Assembly: GCA_043228905.1 (NCBI GenBank)
Contig: JBHGNT010000009.1
Location: 3,906,001-3,970,000, forward strand
DNA from: Azolla caroliniana
Lineage: Eukaryota > Polypodiophyta
Reading direction: 5' to 3'
Length of the DNA: 64,000 nucleotides
A program made the position numbers and the translations under genes. The notes under the pieces were generated by a model that saw only the letters and a list, made by a program, of their open reading frames with translations, made no database searches and was not told the origin of the DNA. Within the stretch, counting starts at the first letter, position 1; each line of letters starts with the position of its first letter. This document shows positions 12,786 to 25,093 of this stretch, piece by piece.

Positions 12786-14385
12786 AATCATCTGGGCAGA
12801 TATGGAGATAGTTTGGAAGACATATTGAGCAGTGTAGGTATGAGCCATGGTGCAACTAAACCAGCTCCAAAGCTCTTCCTCTGATGGGTAAAAGTAAAAC
12901 CAACCATGGCATAAATGCAATTTGTTCCTCAATGACAAGACAAGGAACCCTTGGATAATAAAGAAAATTATGTACTGCAGGAGAGGGCTTGACTTGAATA
13001 GAGGTAACAACTAAAAGATGCAAGGATTCGTGCATGAGTTTGTTCTCTCCCAAGTTAGGGAGAGTGGTTTTCTGATCTTTCCCAAGTTAGGGAGCCCTTG
13101 AATGACATGGATTTAGGAAGATGCATTTGTGTGATTGATCATGATGTCGGTGAACAGCGGCCCGAAGAATATTCTTCAGGGGATTACTCTACCTCCATTT
13201 GTTTGATATTGTAACTTTATGTGAATGTTTGTAACTTTATATCAGATTCCTTTGGTGATACTGCTCAATAACTTAAGATTTTAATACGGCATAATGGGTG
13301 GGTTGATGCCAAATGGCATGTATCTTGAGATCCTGTTTCGTTGCACAAACAGTAATAATGAGATATGCTTTTATTGCACATGTCTTGATTGGTGAGAAAT
13401 GTACATGTCAACCCTATTCATTATTAATCCCCCCCCCCCACCATTTCCTTCCCTAAAATGGATTGTTGTGATTTTCCATTATAGTACGTTGTCTTTTGCC
13501 CTTTTATCATTGGTTTCCCAAATCTCTTGGAAAAGATTACATGGGAAATTATTTTGGCAAAGCATTCTAAAACTGTGCACATTGTAAAGTCTTTTCTTGT
13601 GAACGATGAGATCAGGAGGAATATCAAGGAGATCAAGATCTTATGATGGTAAGTATGCTTATACAGGTTGCAGTTAATTTCTAGTTCACTATATTTATTC
13701 TTTCTTTGCTTGCTTTCTCTCATGTAAGATGAGGGATATGTACAAAGTTGGGGCTTACTATTCCATGGTGTAGTAATGTACAAATCTGATCCTTGTTTAT
13801 GCTTCGTTTGAAGGTTTAGACACTTAACTTTAGATTGTGTTTCATATGTTGACATACAGAAAACAATATGTAGATTAGGTGGATCATTATGCGCATCGTA
13901 AATTAATTTGAGATCTTAACCCAATATGGGAATGGAATTGTGAGAATAATCCTCCCCAATATGATTAGTGGTCATACATCATGATTATATAAATTGTGTA
14001 TATGTGTCCTGAGAGATTGCAAATTTTAAAATGATTAGGAATCGTGAAACGCTCGAGTTCTTTATATTTAATGCTATATAAACTTTGGAGAGAAGACTTT
14101 ACAATCCCCGCATGACAAGCATAGGATTATGCCGCATTTATGGCATGTCAATTTGGTTCCGTGTAACCGACTCTACGGGTTATCGATGGTAAGGAATTCA
14201 TTCTACTTGAAAAATATATGTATAAGCATGTTTACGAATTGAGCAATTTGCTTAGATCTAGGGACTTGGTCAATGGTGAGCATATGTATCTTCATTGGGA
14301 AATGTCACATTCATTTCTACTTTAAATGTTTAGGAGGTGACATCATGCACAAGAAGGGATAATGTAATGTTACGTAACAAGTTTA
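12786..14385. other. Spacer downstream of the STOP1-like gene
   Basis: The 3' UTR of the STOP1-like gene runs to roughly 13200-13300. A cytosine run occurs at about 13429-13439. The rest is AT-rich and shows no gene. Confidence 0.45.
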
Positions 14386-14601
14386 TTTATCCACTCATTG
14401 TCCAGTTATTTTGTTGTGAATTCCATTTAGATCATGGAAAAAGTAAATATGATGTTGAAATGCACTCAATGACATTAAAAATCTTCAAGTTTCTTTATCC
14501 ACTCATTGTTCGTTTATTTTGTTGTGAATTCCATTTAGATCATGGAAGAGGAAAATGTGATGTTGAAATGCACTCAATGATATTAAAAATTGTCAATTTA
14601 T
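14386..14601. repeat. Two tandem 108-bp units, in frame
   Basis: Copy 1 is 14386-14493 and copy 2 is 14494-14601; they differ at about a dozen positions. The unit is 36 codons long and both copies stay open in one frame within a 91-codon open stretch (14337-14612). Each copy encodes a segment like YPLIVQLFCCEFHLDHG. No family is recognised and the open stretch may simply be chance plus duplication. Confidence 0.8.
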
Positions 14602-15568
14602 TCATCAATTAAATATCCTTGTGGTTGGAAATGTAATAAAATAGTTTATATGTCATTGTTACTTGCAGATTCTACAATTTAGATAAAACTTTCATAAGAA
14701 TGTTGTTCTTACAGCCATAATAATATGATGTTGAACATTTCCCTCAAGTAAAATGTGTTTCAATTACGCACACGATTGAAGGTGGATCATTTAGTATGTG
14801 TGTATATGCTTGCAGTCATGAACTTGTTCAAGAGAAGGCATACATAATCAATGAGTCTCCTCATTGGTGCTCCAATTTCATGTCTCACATTGAAGAGTAT
14901 GTGGGCTAAGCCATATGGAACAATGATGCATAGAAGAAGGATGGGCTCTAGCATGTATCAATGCATTTCTTTGTTTGGAGAAGGTGATGATATGGAAAAG
15001 ATATAAAAGATAATACTAACACTATTCCTCCAATTCTTTTTAATGCGAATGTGAGAATTGCGTGAGACTTCACTTTTTTATATTGGAAGGAGTCGGCAAG
15101 TTGGGTGTCAAAACGGCAACAAGGTTACCCTAGACTTATTAATCTTGCTCTTGGCATGTCTATTCATTGATGACCCTATCTTTTTCAAACACCATCCTCT
15201 TTGTGCACGTTCATTTTGTGTGGGGTAGTAATAAGAAAAAGTTATAAGGATTTCAAATAGCGTGACTTTGATTTTCATCCTTGTTTTAGATTACCCATCT
15301 AAGCATGACAACTTTAGAGTGATTATTATTTAGATATTAGAAGAGAATACAGGCACCATTGAATAGATGAAACTTTATCATTGACGTGGATGAATAGAAG
15401 GTAAGAAGAAAAGAAGACATCACAAATCAAATGGGAAACAAAATCGTGAAACAAGGGTGATTAAATATGTGTATTAAATGAATTAAAACATCGAGAACAT
15501 TACACGAAGGATGAACTAGATAAAAAATATTAACGGACTTGCTATGTGATCAATATTGGAAAATGTAT
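14602..15568. other. Gene-free spacer
   Basis: AT-rich DNA with only short interrupted frames. I see no domain, RNA gene or clear repeat. Confidence 0.4.
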
Positions 15569-16140
15569 TAGTGACTCTAAGAGGCTTATACCTTACGATA
15601 TATTTTAGGGAAAAGTACCAAGATACCCCTAGAAGTTCGTCTATTTACCAAAATGCCCTTGGAAGTTCCAAATTTACCAAACTACCCCTATGTCCAAAAA
15701 ATTACACTTATAAAGTAATTATACACTCAAATCTTTGGTAAATAGGGCTAGTTCGGGTCCATTTCTTCCATCTTTGGTAAATAGGGCTTGTAGATTTGAG
15801 TGTATAATTACTTTATAAAGCGTAATGTTTTGGACATAGGGGTAGTTTGGTAAATTTGGAACTTCCAGGGGTATCCTAGTACTTTTCCCTATATTTTATA
15901 AAAGTTTGACAATTTAATGAGAGATTTCTAGGCCATTCTTTATCGATGGCCCATGCACAAGAAACGAAGGTATGAGAGTAATAGTCATATGGCATTCTTT
16001 AGTGACTCAGTATTAAGTATGCGGCTTATACCTTGCGATATATTTTATAAAAGTTTGACATTCTAATGAGAGATTTCTAGGCCATTCTTTATCGATAGCC
16101 CATGCACAAGAAACAAAAGGTATGCGAGCAATACTCATAT
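15569..16140. repeat. Direct duplication, one half carrying a MITE
   Basis: Half 1 (15569-15990) and half 2 (15999-16140) share the same order of sequence: TTAGTGACTC, then GGCTTATACCTT, CGATATATTTTA, TAAAAGTTTGACA, GAGATTTCTAGGCCATTCTT, CATGCACAAGAAAC and CTCATAT-like ends. Half 1 is interrupted after CGATATATTTTA by the 282-bp element at 15608-15889; half 2 is uninterrupted. Confidence 0.9.
15608..15889. mobile_element. MITE copy A (Mutator-type by target duplication)
   Basis: A 282-bp non-coding element that is nearly a full inverted repeat. The ends are GGGAAAAGTACC and its complement. The arms are about 110-125 bp, with motifs such as TTTACCAAACTACCCCTATG mirrored on the other side. A perfect 9-bp target duplication, TATATTTTA, flanks it at 15599-15607 and 15890-15898. 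A 9-bp duplication is characteristic of Mutator-like elements. The right arm lacks about 30 bp present in copy B, between two AACTTCCAGGG repeats. No open frame is present, so it must have been moved by a transposase from elsewhere. Confidence 0.92.
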
Positions 16141-17193
16141 ACTACTTAATTAGAGAATATGTAAGGGGCCATAACAAAGTTGAAAATGACATGCAATCTG
16201 ATTGAACTTTGCTCTATAATTTTATAGATGAGGGGATTGAGGGTTAAGTGTGGGGGAATTTTATATCAAACTTCTCTTTCTACTTGAACAAAGTTTGTGT
16301 TTTGAGTTTAATGTGATGCAACCTTTACACGACGTTGAACAAGAAATATCATTGATATGACTCAAATTTGTGAGGAGCAACAATTGTAGGATTTTACATT
16401 TGAATTTGCTAAAAAAATGTGAGCATTCCATGTCAATACCGCTAGGCAAAAGGACTTCTATCCTTTATTTATGTGCACCTTAGACTTTATCACAATGAAT
16501 ATGTTGTGGCTCCAAAAATATAAAAAAGAGATCTATTGGTATTGGATGCATGTTGTATAAAAATGATCATAAGGATATACTTCCTTTACATGCATTCGCT
16601 TTCTTTCTTTTTAAAATGTGCTCAATCATATAGTCTAGTTGAATCTTCTTTCGAATATGTAATTTAAATGAAAATTGAAAGAGCTCTTATTTGAGAATGG
16701 CTTGCTATGTATGTATGTATGTATGTATATATATGTATATATGAACGACAAATACAGAAGTAAAGATCAAGATGGAAAGCCAATTGATCATTCTCAAGAC
16801 ATTTTGTATTGTCTTCAATGTCCATGGTTGAACACCTTTTCATGGTTAAAACTTAAAGACAATAGAATTTAAGCAATTAAGAACAATTCAATTGCGAAAG
16901 AAACAATAGATGATAAGCAAAGTGGTTGGGTAGATGAAGTTGTAGTTTTTGGTTGATTGGGAATTAGTTCCAACCGTAGTTGTGACTAGTCTTAATGTGT
17001 CCACATGCAAAAGTTTAGATTCAGATGCCAAAATTTAGAAGCCTTAGCCAAAACTCCAACTTATTTTGCAAACCATATCAACACCATACAAGAACTACCT
17101 TCTATACCTTAAGAAATTGTCACCCATCACCCAATTTTGGTTTCTTAACTTAAAGTGAAGTCTAAACCACCAAACTTTCAAATATTCATAAAT
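16141..17193. other. Gene-free spacer
   Basis: AT-rich DNA with a short (TATG)n/(TATA)n microsatellite at about 16711-16742. No gene or RNA is recognisable. Confidence 0.4.
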
Positions 17194-17216
17194 GGGGGGG
17201 GGGGGGGGGGGGGGGG
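17194..17216 (+). repeat. Homopolymer of 23 G
   Basis: An uninterrupted run of 23 guanines. Such runs can form four-stranded structures and are also prone to length error in sequencing, so the exact count should be treated with care. Confidence 0.8.
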
Positions 17217-17413
17217 TAATATCTATTTCCAAAAGAAAGCTTACTAAAAATGTAGTTTCATTAATGTAATGATATCCACATGTATATAAGAACTATTGCT
17301 AGAACATCATAATCCACAAAGTGAATGAAAGACTATTAACGACTCAATTGACGAATATTAAAATATGTGACTAGAGTAATATATGTATAGGTATATACAT
17401 GTACACATACATA

Positions 17414-17414
<1 letters not shown>

Positions 17415-17500
<86 letters not shown>
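17415..17500. repeat. Compound microsatellite (GT)n(AT)n(AG)n
   Basis: Three dinucleotide runs follow without a break: GT to about 17438, AT to about 17462, AG to 17500. It is a good length-polymorphism marker candidate. A separate (CA)n run is at about 17758-17780 and a (GA)n run at about 18044-18076. Confidence 0.9.
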
Positions 17501-17504
<4 letters not shown>

Positions 17505-18045
17505 CAATGATGAACAACCTCAATTTGTACCATGATGAAGCTAGGTTATAGTAGCACTATACTCAACTTATTCACCTAGAGCCACTTGGTCCAATGGTTA
17601 AAACTATGTTTCTCTTTGGTATTCTCGAATGGAACTACGTATCTTGACATGATTACCGAAGCTTCGGAAAATGGTCAACAAAATTGTTATTCTATGCGCA
17701 CATCAGAGTTGTCTCTTTTCAATTGATCATAACCCACGAGAAAGTCAAGAATGCACAACACACACACACACACACACACATGCAAAACAAAAAAACCACC
17801 TACATTGTGATGGGGAAGAGGCTCAGTCAGTCTGGGCTGACATTTTGTCCGCGTCACTCTGATCACTTATTAGAACAGAGTGATTGATACAAGTCGCAAT
17901 ATGAGCACCGTGGTAATGTTCATGAAGTGAGAGGTCTCGATATGTCTCTCTAGAGAAATTTGAGGTTTAGTTGTTCGGTGTGCTCTCGTGATGTCGAGTC
18001 ATCCCGAGTTGTTCCATGTGTGAGTGAGAGAGAGTTAGAGAAAGT

Positions 18046-18081
<36 letters not shown>

Positions 18082-18214
18082 AAGAAAAAAGATATGAGAC
18101 ATTGGTTACATAAGAAGAATGCCATTCATTTAGGTGTAGTCTATAGATATGGTTACAACAATTCCCATTTATTTTATTGGCAATTAAAAGAGAAAAAAAG
18201 CAACAAAAATAAAC

Positions 18215-18430
18215 AAAGAAAAGAAAAGAAAAGCAGATAAATAAAGAAATAAAGAAAAAAGCAAATAAATAAAGAAATAAAGAAAAAAGCAAATAAATAA
18301 AGAAATAAAGAAAAAAGCAAATAAATAAATAAAAGCAACCAATAAAATAAATAAAAGCAACCAATAAAATAAATAAAAGCGACAAAATAAATCAATTTAA
18401 AAATAAATAAATAAAAATTTAAAAAGGTAT
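18215..18430. repeat. A-rich minisatellite upstream of the NIPA-like gene
   Basis: Units of about 33 bp built from AAATAAAGAAATAAAGAAAA plus AAGC are repeated about three times, followed by 22-bp units like AAAAGCAACCAATAAAATAA. It lies 330-540 bp before the NIPA-like start codon. Long open frames on the opposite strand here, rich in Phe and Leu, are artefacts of the repeat. Confidence 0.8.
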
Positions 18431-18683
18431 TGATAAAATATAAATTAAAACGCAATTATTATTTTGCAAGGTTTGTGTTTGTTTTGTAGGCAGGCTGTGT
18501 GTGTGTGTGTGTGTGTGTGTGAGATGTTGTTCTGAAAGCAGAGGAAATTGGAAGGTAAAGATCTGGAACCAAATCGCCCACATGCTTCAATCGACTGTAG
18601 CGATCAGAGAACCTATGAATTCGTTTCTCTCTTGCGAATGGGCGATGCCAGATTTGAAACTTTGATGCAGTTTCTGCCTCATC

Positions 18684-18697
18684 GGGGTTAGGGTTAG
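18684..18697 (-). promoter_or_regulatory. Telo-box-like motif in the NIPA-like leader
   Basis: The + strand reads GGGGTTAGGGTTAG; the complement contains AACCCTAA, the plant telo-box found near the transcription start of many growth-related genes. It lies about 60 bases before the start codon at 18757. Function is inferred only from the motif and its position. Confidence 0.35.
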
Positions 18698-18756
18698 AGC
18701 TAAGTTTGGATTTCGAGTTATATTAGTAAGGATCGGATTTTTGTACTTGTTGAAAT

Positions 18757-21700
18757 ATGGCTGAATCTTCACAAGGATATCCTTCTTCTTCATTTGAATA
18801 TATCTCATCAGACAATGTCAAAGGCCTCATCCTTGCCATCTCATCTAGCCTCTTTATCGGGGCTAGCTTCATTGTGAAGAAAAAGGGTCTCAAGAAAGCT
18901 GGTTCTTCCAACCTCAGAGCGGGTACACATTTTCTCCTTTTTTTCAATTTCTTAATTGATGTTCTTTCTGCTTTTCTTCTTCTTCTTCTTCTTCTTATTA
19001 TTATTCTTGAATTGAAACGATATATATTTTAAATTTTTTTTTTGGCATTAATATTGAGAAATAGGTATTAAGCTTAGGATTCATTGAAAGTTCTTAACTT
19101 GTAAAAAGGATCACTTCGTTAATTACACATGGTGAGTAGCTGTTAAGCTTCCGGCTAGTTCTAACTTCCCGAAAAGGATCACTGTGTAAATTGCTCAGTG
19201 CAAGAGATTAATCATGTTTTGCCCACCCTCTTTGATCACAAAAGTGCGTGGAAGATTGCAAAGAGGAAGAGCATTGTAATTATAGCAATTGGTTCAACTT
19301 GTTTCAAAATTCTTGTGCTGAATTACAGTCCTAAAAAGTAAAATTTAACACGTGCATCCTGCTATTACAGTTGTCACAACAAATGGCAAGATGATAGATG
19401 TTCTATGCAATGTTGCCAGTGGCAATGACTTTATATTATAGAAGAAATTTCTTTCAAACAAATTAAATCACACTATGTGTGAAATTCTGATGTCCAAATC
19501 ATCGATATAACATTTCCATGATGTAACTTCACTATACATCAGCATTTCCATGGCTTTTTGTACTTTTTGGACATTTTAGAGACAAATAGAATTTACGGAC
19601 ATTTGCTCAAAGTTTAAGAAGACGACTCATTCTGAAAGAATCTCATTTTGTAGATTGTGTATGAACTTAATCCAAAGGTTTTCCTACCTACAATACCACA
19701 TCTCAGGATTCTGGTGTTATTCTAGATTGACAAACCTTCACTTTGCTCTTGGTACTCATATATATTCTTGAACTGTTTGTGGCTTTCCATCAAGACAAAC
19801 TAGTCTAGTTTGATTTGATACATGTAGTAGATAGCATGATACCAAGGAGGGCTGAAGTACGAGGAGAACAAAGAAGCATATGGGATAGTAGATGGAGACT
19901 GACCACCATAGAGTGCAGGGCAAAGGGGATGATTCATAGATGTAAAAATAGAGGATATGTAATCAAGGTGCTGAAACATTGGAGAAGATGAAGCAGCTAT
20001 AGTTTCTGTTGGAGGAGGAATACTGATAATACAGGAAAAGCAAGACAAAATGCATACAAATGTTGCACTGCTATGATGAACTTTGTCCAGCAACAGCATG
20101 ACGATGTCTCATAAACACTATAACCTATAAACTCACCATGTCTACATTCTTGTAGACGGGGGTAGGTCATTCTTGAATTGTGCACTCTTTCTTCAGTGAA
20201 AATTGTTCTTAACAAGATTTTGTTGGCTTTAAACTGGCACTTCGACTTGGTTTTTGGGGCCAATACGGTGTAATAGGTTTTTCATCCTGTCCATTGGTTT
20301 GGATGGAAATTGTTCCACAATGTCATTTTTTGTTCATTCTATTCGAGACACAGATGGCTCTTGCTTTTTTGCAAATAGGATATCCCTCCATTTTGTTTGG
20401 GCCACTGTGACTTCTGGTTTATGCCCTCCTTTTTAGATGAAAATTGTTCCAATGTTCTTTGATGGACTTTTCATGATATCGTTCTGTGACACATGCTATC
20501 TGCTTTTTCGGGAGTAGCAGTTCCACAAGAAACATTTCCTCCCCTACCTTTGGTTAGATATATGCAATCTGTCAAGACCTTGCTGATCAGTTCCCATGAT
20601 GGTCTAGATGCTCCTGATACTTTCAGGTTTTGAAATAAACTCCTAGAACACGTGATATGTTGATTAGCTCCACTATGGTAACAGTATAGTAGTTTTTTGA
20701 TGCAAGACCTATGTAACTTTTGTGCCAGTGACAAAAAAATTCAGTGGTTGAGTAACTCAGTAATAGCTCTATTTATCATTTTAGTAATTGACATAATCCA
20801 TACTTTTAATTGAATTAAAAGATGCATTATTTGTGCAACATACTCAAACTTTACCACCGCCTTCTTGATTCAAGGCTACTTTTTAGTCAATCCGGGAACT
20901 GCCTTGGCTCCCCAGTTGTTACTTTTATTAGTATTGTTTCATATTTTGGAGATTAATTAATTAATTAAGAAAAGACCTAGAGATTTTAGTGGCTTTTATA
21001 AGAGTAAAATATCTCTTGTTTCTTCCTTTTTCTATTGTTCTCTTGCTTTATATGGATGTACCACAGTATTGGTTGTCTGATTTATGCTCATCATACTTGT
21101 GTTATCATGGTCACTTTCTATGTTTGGTGAGTTTTCAATCAGTTATTACCATTTCAGTTAAAGCTTGGATTAGGAACTCTCTTTACTGTTGTGCGGAGGA
21201 TAAGCAAAATTTGTCCTTTCTAAGATCTAATCTAACTTTATTTCCTGCACAGAGGGACATGAAAGAAGTATTGTTTTTTTGCCTGCCCATTGTACAGAGC
21301 TTTTATAATGTCCTAGGGAAATTCTTAGGAAAAAGTATGTGTTGAACTTTGAAGGTTGATCATTCTGTTCTTAATACTTTTTCTCATAAGCCCCATGTCT
21401 TGTGGACTTATTAAGGCAACTTGTATTTTTGGCAGGACTTGGAGGGTATTCTTATTTGTATGAACCACTTTGGTGGGTTGGCATGACAACAAGTACGTAT
21501 TTGCATCCTTTCAGGTTTTATTTTGTGTATATGTCTTTTATTAACTTACATTATTCACTGGAGTAGTCTAATGTGACAGTGGTTGTTGGAGAAGTAGCAA
21601 ACTTTGTTGCATATGCATTTGCGCCTGCAATCCTTGTTACTCCGCTTGGCGCATTAAGCATAATTGTGAGGTAAGATGTAGGTTTTGGTCATTTCGAAAT

Positions 21701-24700
21701 TCTAATGTATAATTATTCTATTGGCTTAACTAATCCACGTGAGAGTCATTTTATGCAGTGCAGTGCTTGCACATATAATGTTGAAGGAGAGATTACATAT
21801 TCTAGGAATCCTAGGTTGTATTCTTTGTGTGGTTGGGTCAACCACAATTGTCTTACATGCACCTCCAGAGCGTCAGATTGAATCTGTAAAGGAAGTGTGG
21901 ACACTTGCTACTGAACCTGGTACGCATCTCTAATCATAGAACCTCTTTGTGAGTTATTTAAATGCCAACCTTTTTGTCTTTTGAACTATTGATTATATTC
22001 TTACACCTTCCGACAATATTCACAGCATTTCTGATATATTCGATTGCTGTGGTGGTATTGGCATTATTCTTGATTTTCCATTTTGTACCTCTCTATGGCA
22101 ACACACACGTGATGGTATATATTGGTATTTGCTCCCTGATGGGTTCTCTCTCGGTACGATGCTATATCTTTTTACTCTAGTTCAAGTATTTTTTCAAGGA
22201 TGCATGCTATTTACCAATGGACTCTGTTTGAGAAGTCTATTTGAAATGTATTTCTGAACAGCTTTCTTGTCATTGTTGATCATAGTTTAAAGTTCTTTCT
22301 TTTTGTCAAGATAGTAGGGATCATGATAGCCAATATGACCTAAATTGTGCTGGAAAAATTTCTGCAGAATCCTCCCCAAAATAATTCCTCTGGCCTAAAA
22401 TATGTTAGCCTCACCAACCTCTAGAATTTGCACATTTTCCAGTATAGAAATGCGTTCTTGTTTCTCTATTTTCTATGAGACTCAATTACGTAAGGGCTCT
22501 TTTATGCATCCTTGCACTAGTATTTGTCACATTGAAGAGAGCATTAGTGGCAATCTCATCGAAAAATCTTTCCTATTTCGTTTGTGTTGTATAGGATTGT
22601 GGGCCATTTCAACAGTTTCTGGTCACGGTGGGAACTGACCGTTTAGTTCTGTCTGTCCCAAAAATTGACAACTGTCCTGTGTGAGTATTCTAAGACTGGC
22701 TAATACGCCTGGGAAAATCACTTCTAGAATTGTTTTAGGTAACTTCTAGAATTATTATGTCCAGATTCAAATTCTTTTAACTCATTATATTGAAGAGCCA
22801 GGTTTTTTCCCAGCCTTTCATCTCACCTTGTATATTTCCAAAGTGGCTTAAAATATCGATCTGAAAGAATAGTTGCCCTGCGAGTTCTAGAAATATTATT
22901 TTCCATTGCACGTTAGAATTTCAGAGCTTTTATTAACTTTTAATTGGTTATTTGTATATTTAGGTATTATATATTCCCCATTTCACAAGAATAGATCATT
23001 TGGACATTTGGTTAGCTGATTCAATTTGACTAGGTAGCTAATCAATCATTGACTGATTTGATTAACACGAGGACATGAATTAACTGAGTTGATTTGACTA
23101 ACTTTTAGAGGAAATGTGCATCCATTCTTGTTAATTGGACCTATTATCTCCTTTGATTCTTCTCAATATTAACATGAGATCTTTTAGCAACCTTCATAAA
23201 CTTGTGGTCAGAATGGAGGCATTTTCTGAAGTGATCTATGGTGATGGTTTGTGATAATTTAAGCATCTGCAATAAGTAGCTATTGTTGTTAGACTCCATT
23301 CTACGATCCGATGGTTGATGCAGTCCTTGCCCCTTTCTTTTTCTGTCTAATACAGCATAAGAGACATAATACCACTTGAAATGTTTCTGATCCAATGGCT
23401 GGAGCAGTCTTTGCCCCTTTATTTTTCTATTTAATACAGCATGAGAGAGAATTTCATTTTTAATTTTTCGGGTTAAAGATGCCATGGCGTCGTGAAGCAA
23501 TTGCTTCACGATATAAAAACAAACTCAAATATTATATCAAGCGACATTTGTGAGCCTTGAATCCATAACCTGGCTGTTTGACACATTGAGCACGAAATGT
23601 ACAACAGAGGAATTTCTTTTTCTGTTTCTATGAGCTTGTAAAATCTTGAGTTAATTGCCTTTATGGTAATTGGAGGACTGTAACCAACAATTTGCTTTTT
23701 TTGTGCCAATAATAGGTGATGAGTGTCAAGGCTCTGGGAATTGCTCTTAAGCTTACGGTTGAGGGAACAAATCAGCTTGTTTATTCGCAAACATGGGTCT
23801 TTGCTGTAGTAGTGATATCATGCATCCTGATGCAAATGAATTACTTGAACAAGGTAAAGGTTTTCAAGGAAATGCATAAATGCTTTATTTTTAAAAGCAG
23901 ATTGGGGCAAAAGTTACTTATCCTAGTTTGTTTGTTTACAGGCTCTGGACACCTTCAATACAGCTGTAGTCTCGCCAATTTATTATGTGATGTTCACATC
24001 ATTGACTATACTGGCGAGTGTGATTATGTTCAAGGTGTGTATTCTGAAATAACTCTTTGAGTTCTTCCATTAATTCCCAAAACACGATTAGTCGACCTCT
24101 GAAAGAGAACTAAGGCGATGAATTGACCATATAGTTGAGAAAGAGGCATTTAAAGAAATAAAGGAAAAATACAAAGGGTATCTCAATTTTTTTCTCTACA
24201 TATTAATACTTGTTTTTGCTGCTGTTTCTCTTGACTATTGAATGCACTAATTATGGAATGAGATTTTGATGCAGGATTGGGACAGACAAAATCCATCACA
24301 AATAATAACAGAGCTTTGTGGATTTATAACAATATTGTCGGGCACCTTTTTGTTGCATACAACAAAGGATATGGGCGATAACATGACATCAGGATTAAGT
24401 CAGTGTCAGCGCTATTCTTTTTCTTGTTCAATTGTTTTGTCTCAAACAACGCAAAAATACCCCTAAACATTTTCACACGTGATGTGGATGCCCTTTGTTT
24501 TCCCCTAAAACTACCAGATTACCCCTTAGTATTTACATTTGTTATGAGAATACCCCTAGTTTCTATTTAACGAGAAATACTAATCTAATCAAGTTAACCC
24601 TAGTTTAGAAGTGGTATCATGGGGCCTAATTACTCTCAGAATCAGATTATTATGAGGGTTGGTTAGAGCCCATAATATCACACATAATCTTCCCATAATC

Positions 24701-25093
24701 TGTTTATAAGTGGATATTATGTGCTCTAGTTAACCCTCATAATAATCTCAATACCACTTATAATAACATTATCGAGTTAATTTCAATGTTTGGGTTTCTT
24801 GCAATTGTGAAAAAGTTAATAGGTATCTATCCTGTTCTTTAATTCTGGGTTCTTCTTGCACATGTTTTTTGGCTTGTGTTTATTTCGTACACAAGGGAAA
24901 ATTAGCAATATATGCCATTATAAATTTGATGTGAAGTTTTACCTACAATATAGTTTTTTACTCTTTTCTCTCAGATGGCTATGCGGGTTTATCCTCACCT
25001 CACTCCACTCGTTTGAATTCAATCAAACGACCAGAAAGCGACCCAGAAGAAGGAATTGCTCTTCGACGAGTTGAATCACTTCGTGCATCTTAG
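18757..25093 (+). CDS. NIPA-like: NIPA-like magnesium transporter (DUF803 family)
   Basis: Polytopic membrane protein of the plant NIPA family, thought to carry Mg2+ and to sit in endosomal or plasma membranes. Nine exons: 18757-18922, 21436-21492, 21580-21670, 21759-21919, 22026-22153, 23716-23853, 23942-24034, 24275-24398 and 24975-25093; together 358 aa. All junctions are GT-AG and the phases fit. Family blocks in order are [20 protein letters not shown], the [10 protein letters not shown] segment, [96 protein letters not shown] and [12 protein letters not shown]. The C-terminal tail is short and hydrophilic (RRVESLRAS). About nine membrane segments are expected, as in the family. Intron 1 is 2.5 kb with no gene seen in it; intron 5 and intron 8 carry repeats listed separately. 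Substrate is inferred from the family. Confidence 0.93.
23305..23474. repeat. Tandem duplication in NIPA-like intron 5
   Basis: Two copies of an ~84-bp unit begin at 23305 (GATCCGATGGTTGATGCAGT) and 23389 (GATCCAATGGCTGGAGCAGT). Each goes on through TTTGCCCCTTT and TAATACAGCAT-like sequence. They differ at about 15 percent of positions by eye. Confidence 0.75.
24607..24762. mobile_element. Hairpin element in NIPA-like intron 8, MITE-like
   Basis: An inverted repeat: the left arm contains AAGTGGTAT and, further in, ATTATTATGAGGGTTGGTTA..GCCCATAATATC. The right arm contains the complement as GATATTATGTGCTC..AACCCTCATAATAAT and then ATACCACTT. Span about 156 bp. No sure target duplication was found, so its class is open. 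The 120 bp before it (24450-24560) contain repeated TACCCCT blocks reminiscent of the arms of the MITE at 15608, but without a mirrored partner. Confidence 0.55.

Noticed and set aside
17580-17650. tRNA-like or SINE-like start (TTGGTCCAATGGTTAA)
   Set aside because: It resembles an A box, but no matching B box or acceptor stem follows at the right distance.
18035-18455. Two Phe/Leu/Ile-rich - strand frames looking like membrane proteins
   Set aside because: They are the complement of the A-rich minisatellite at 18215-18430.
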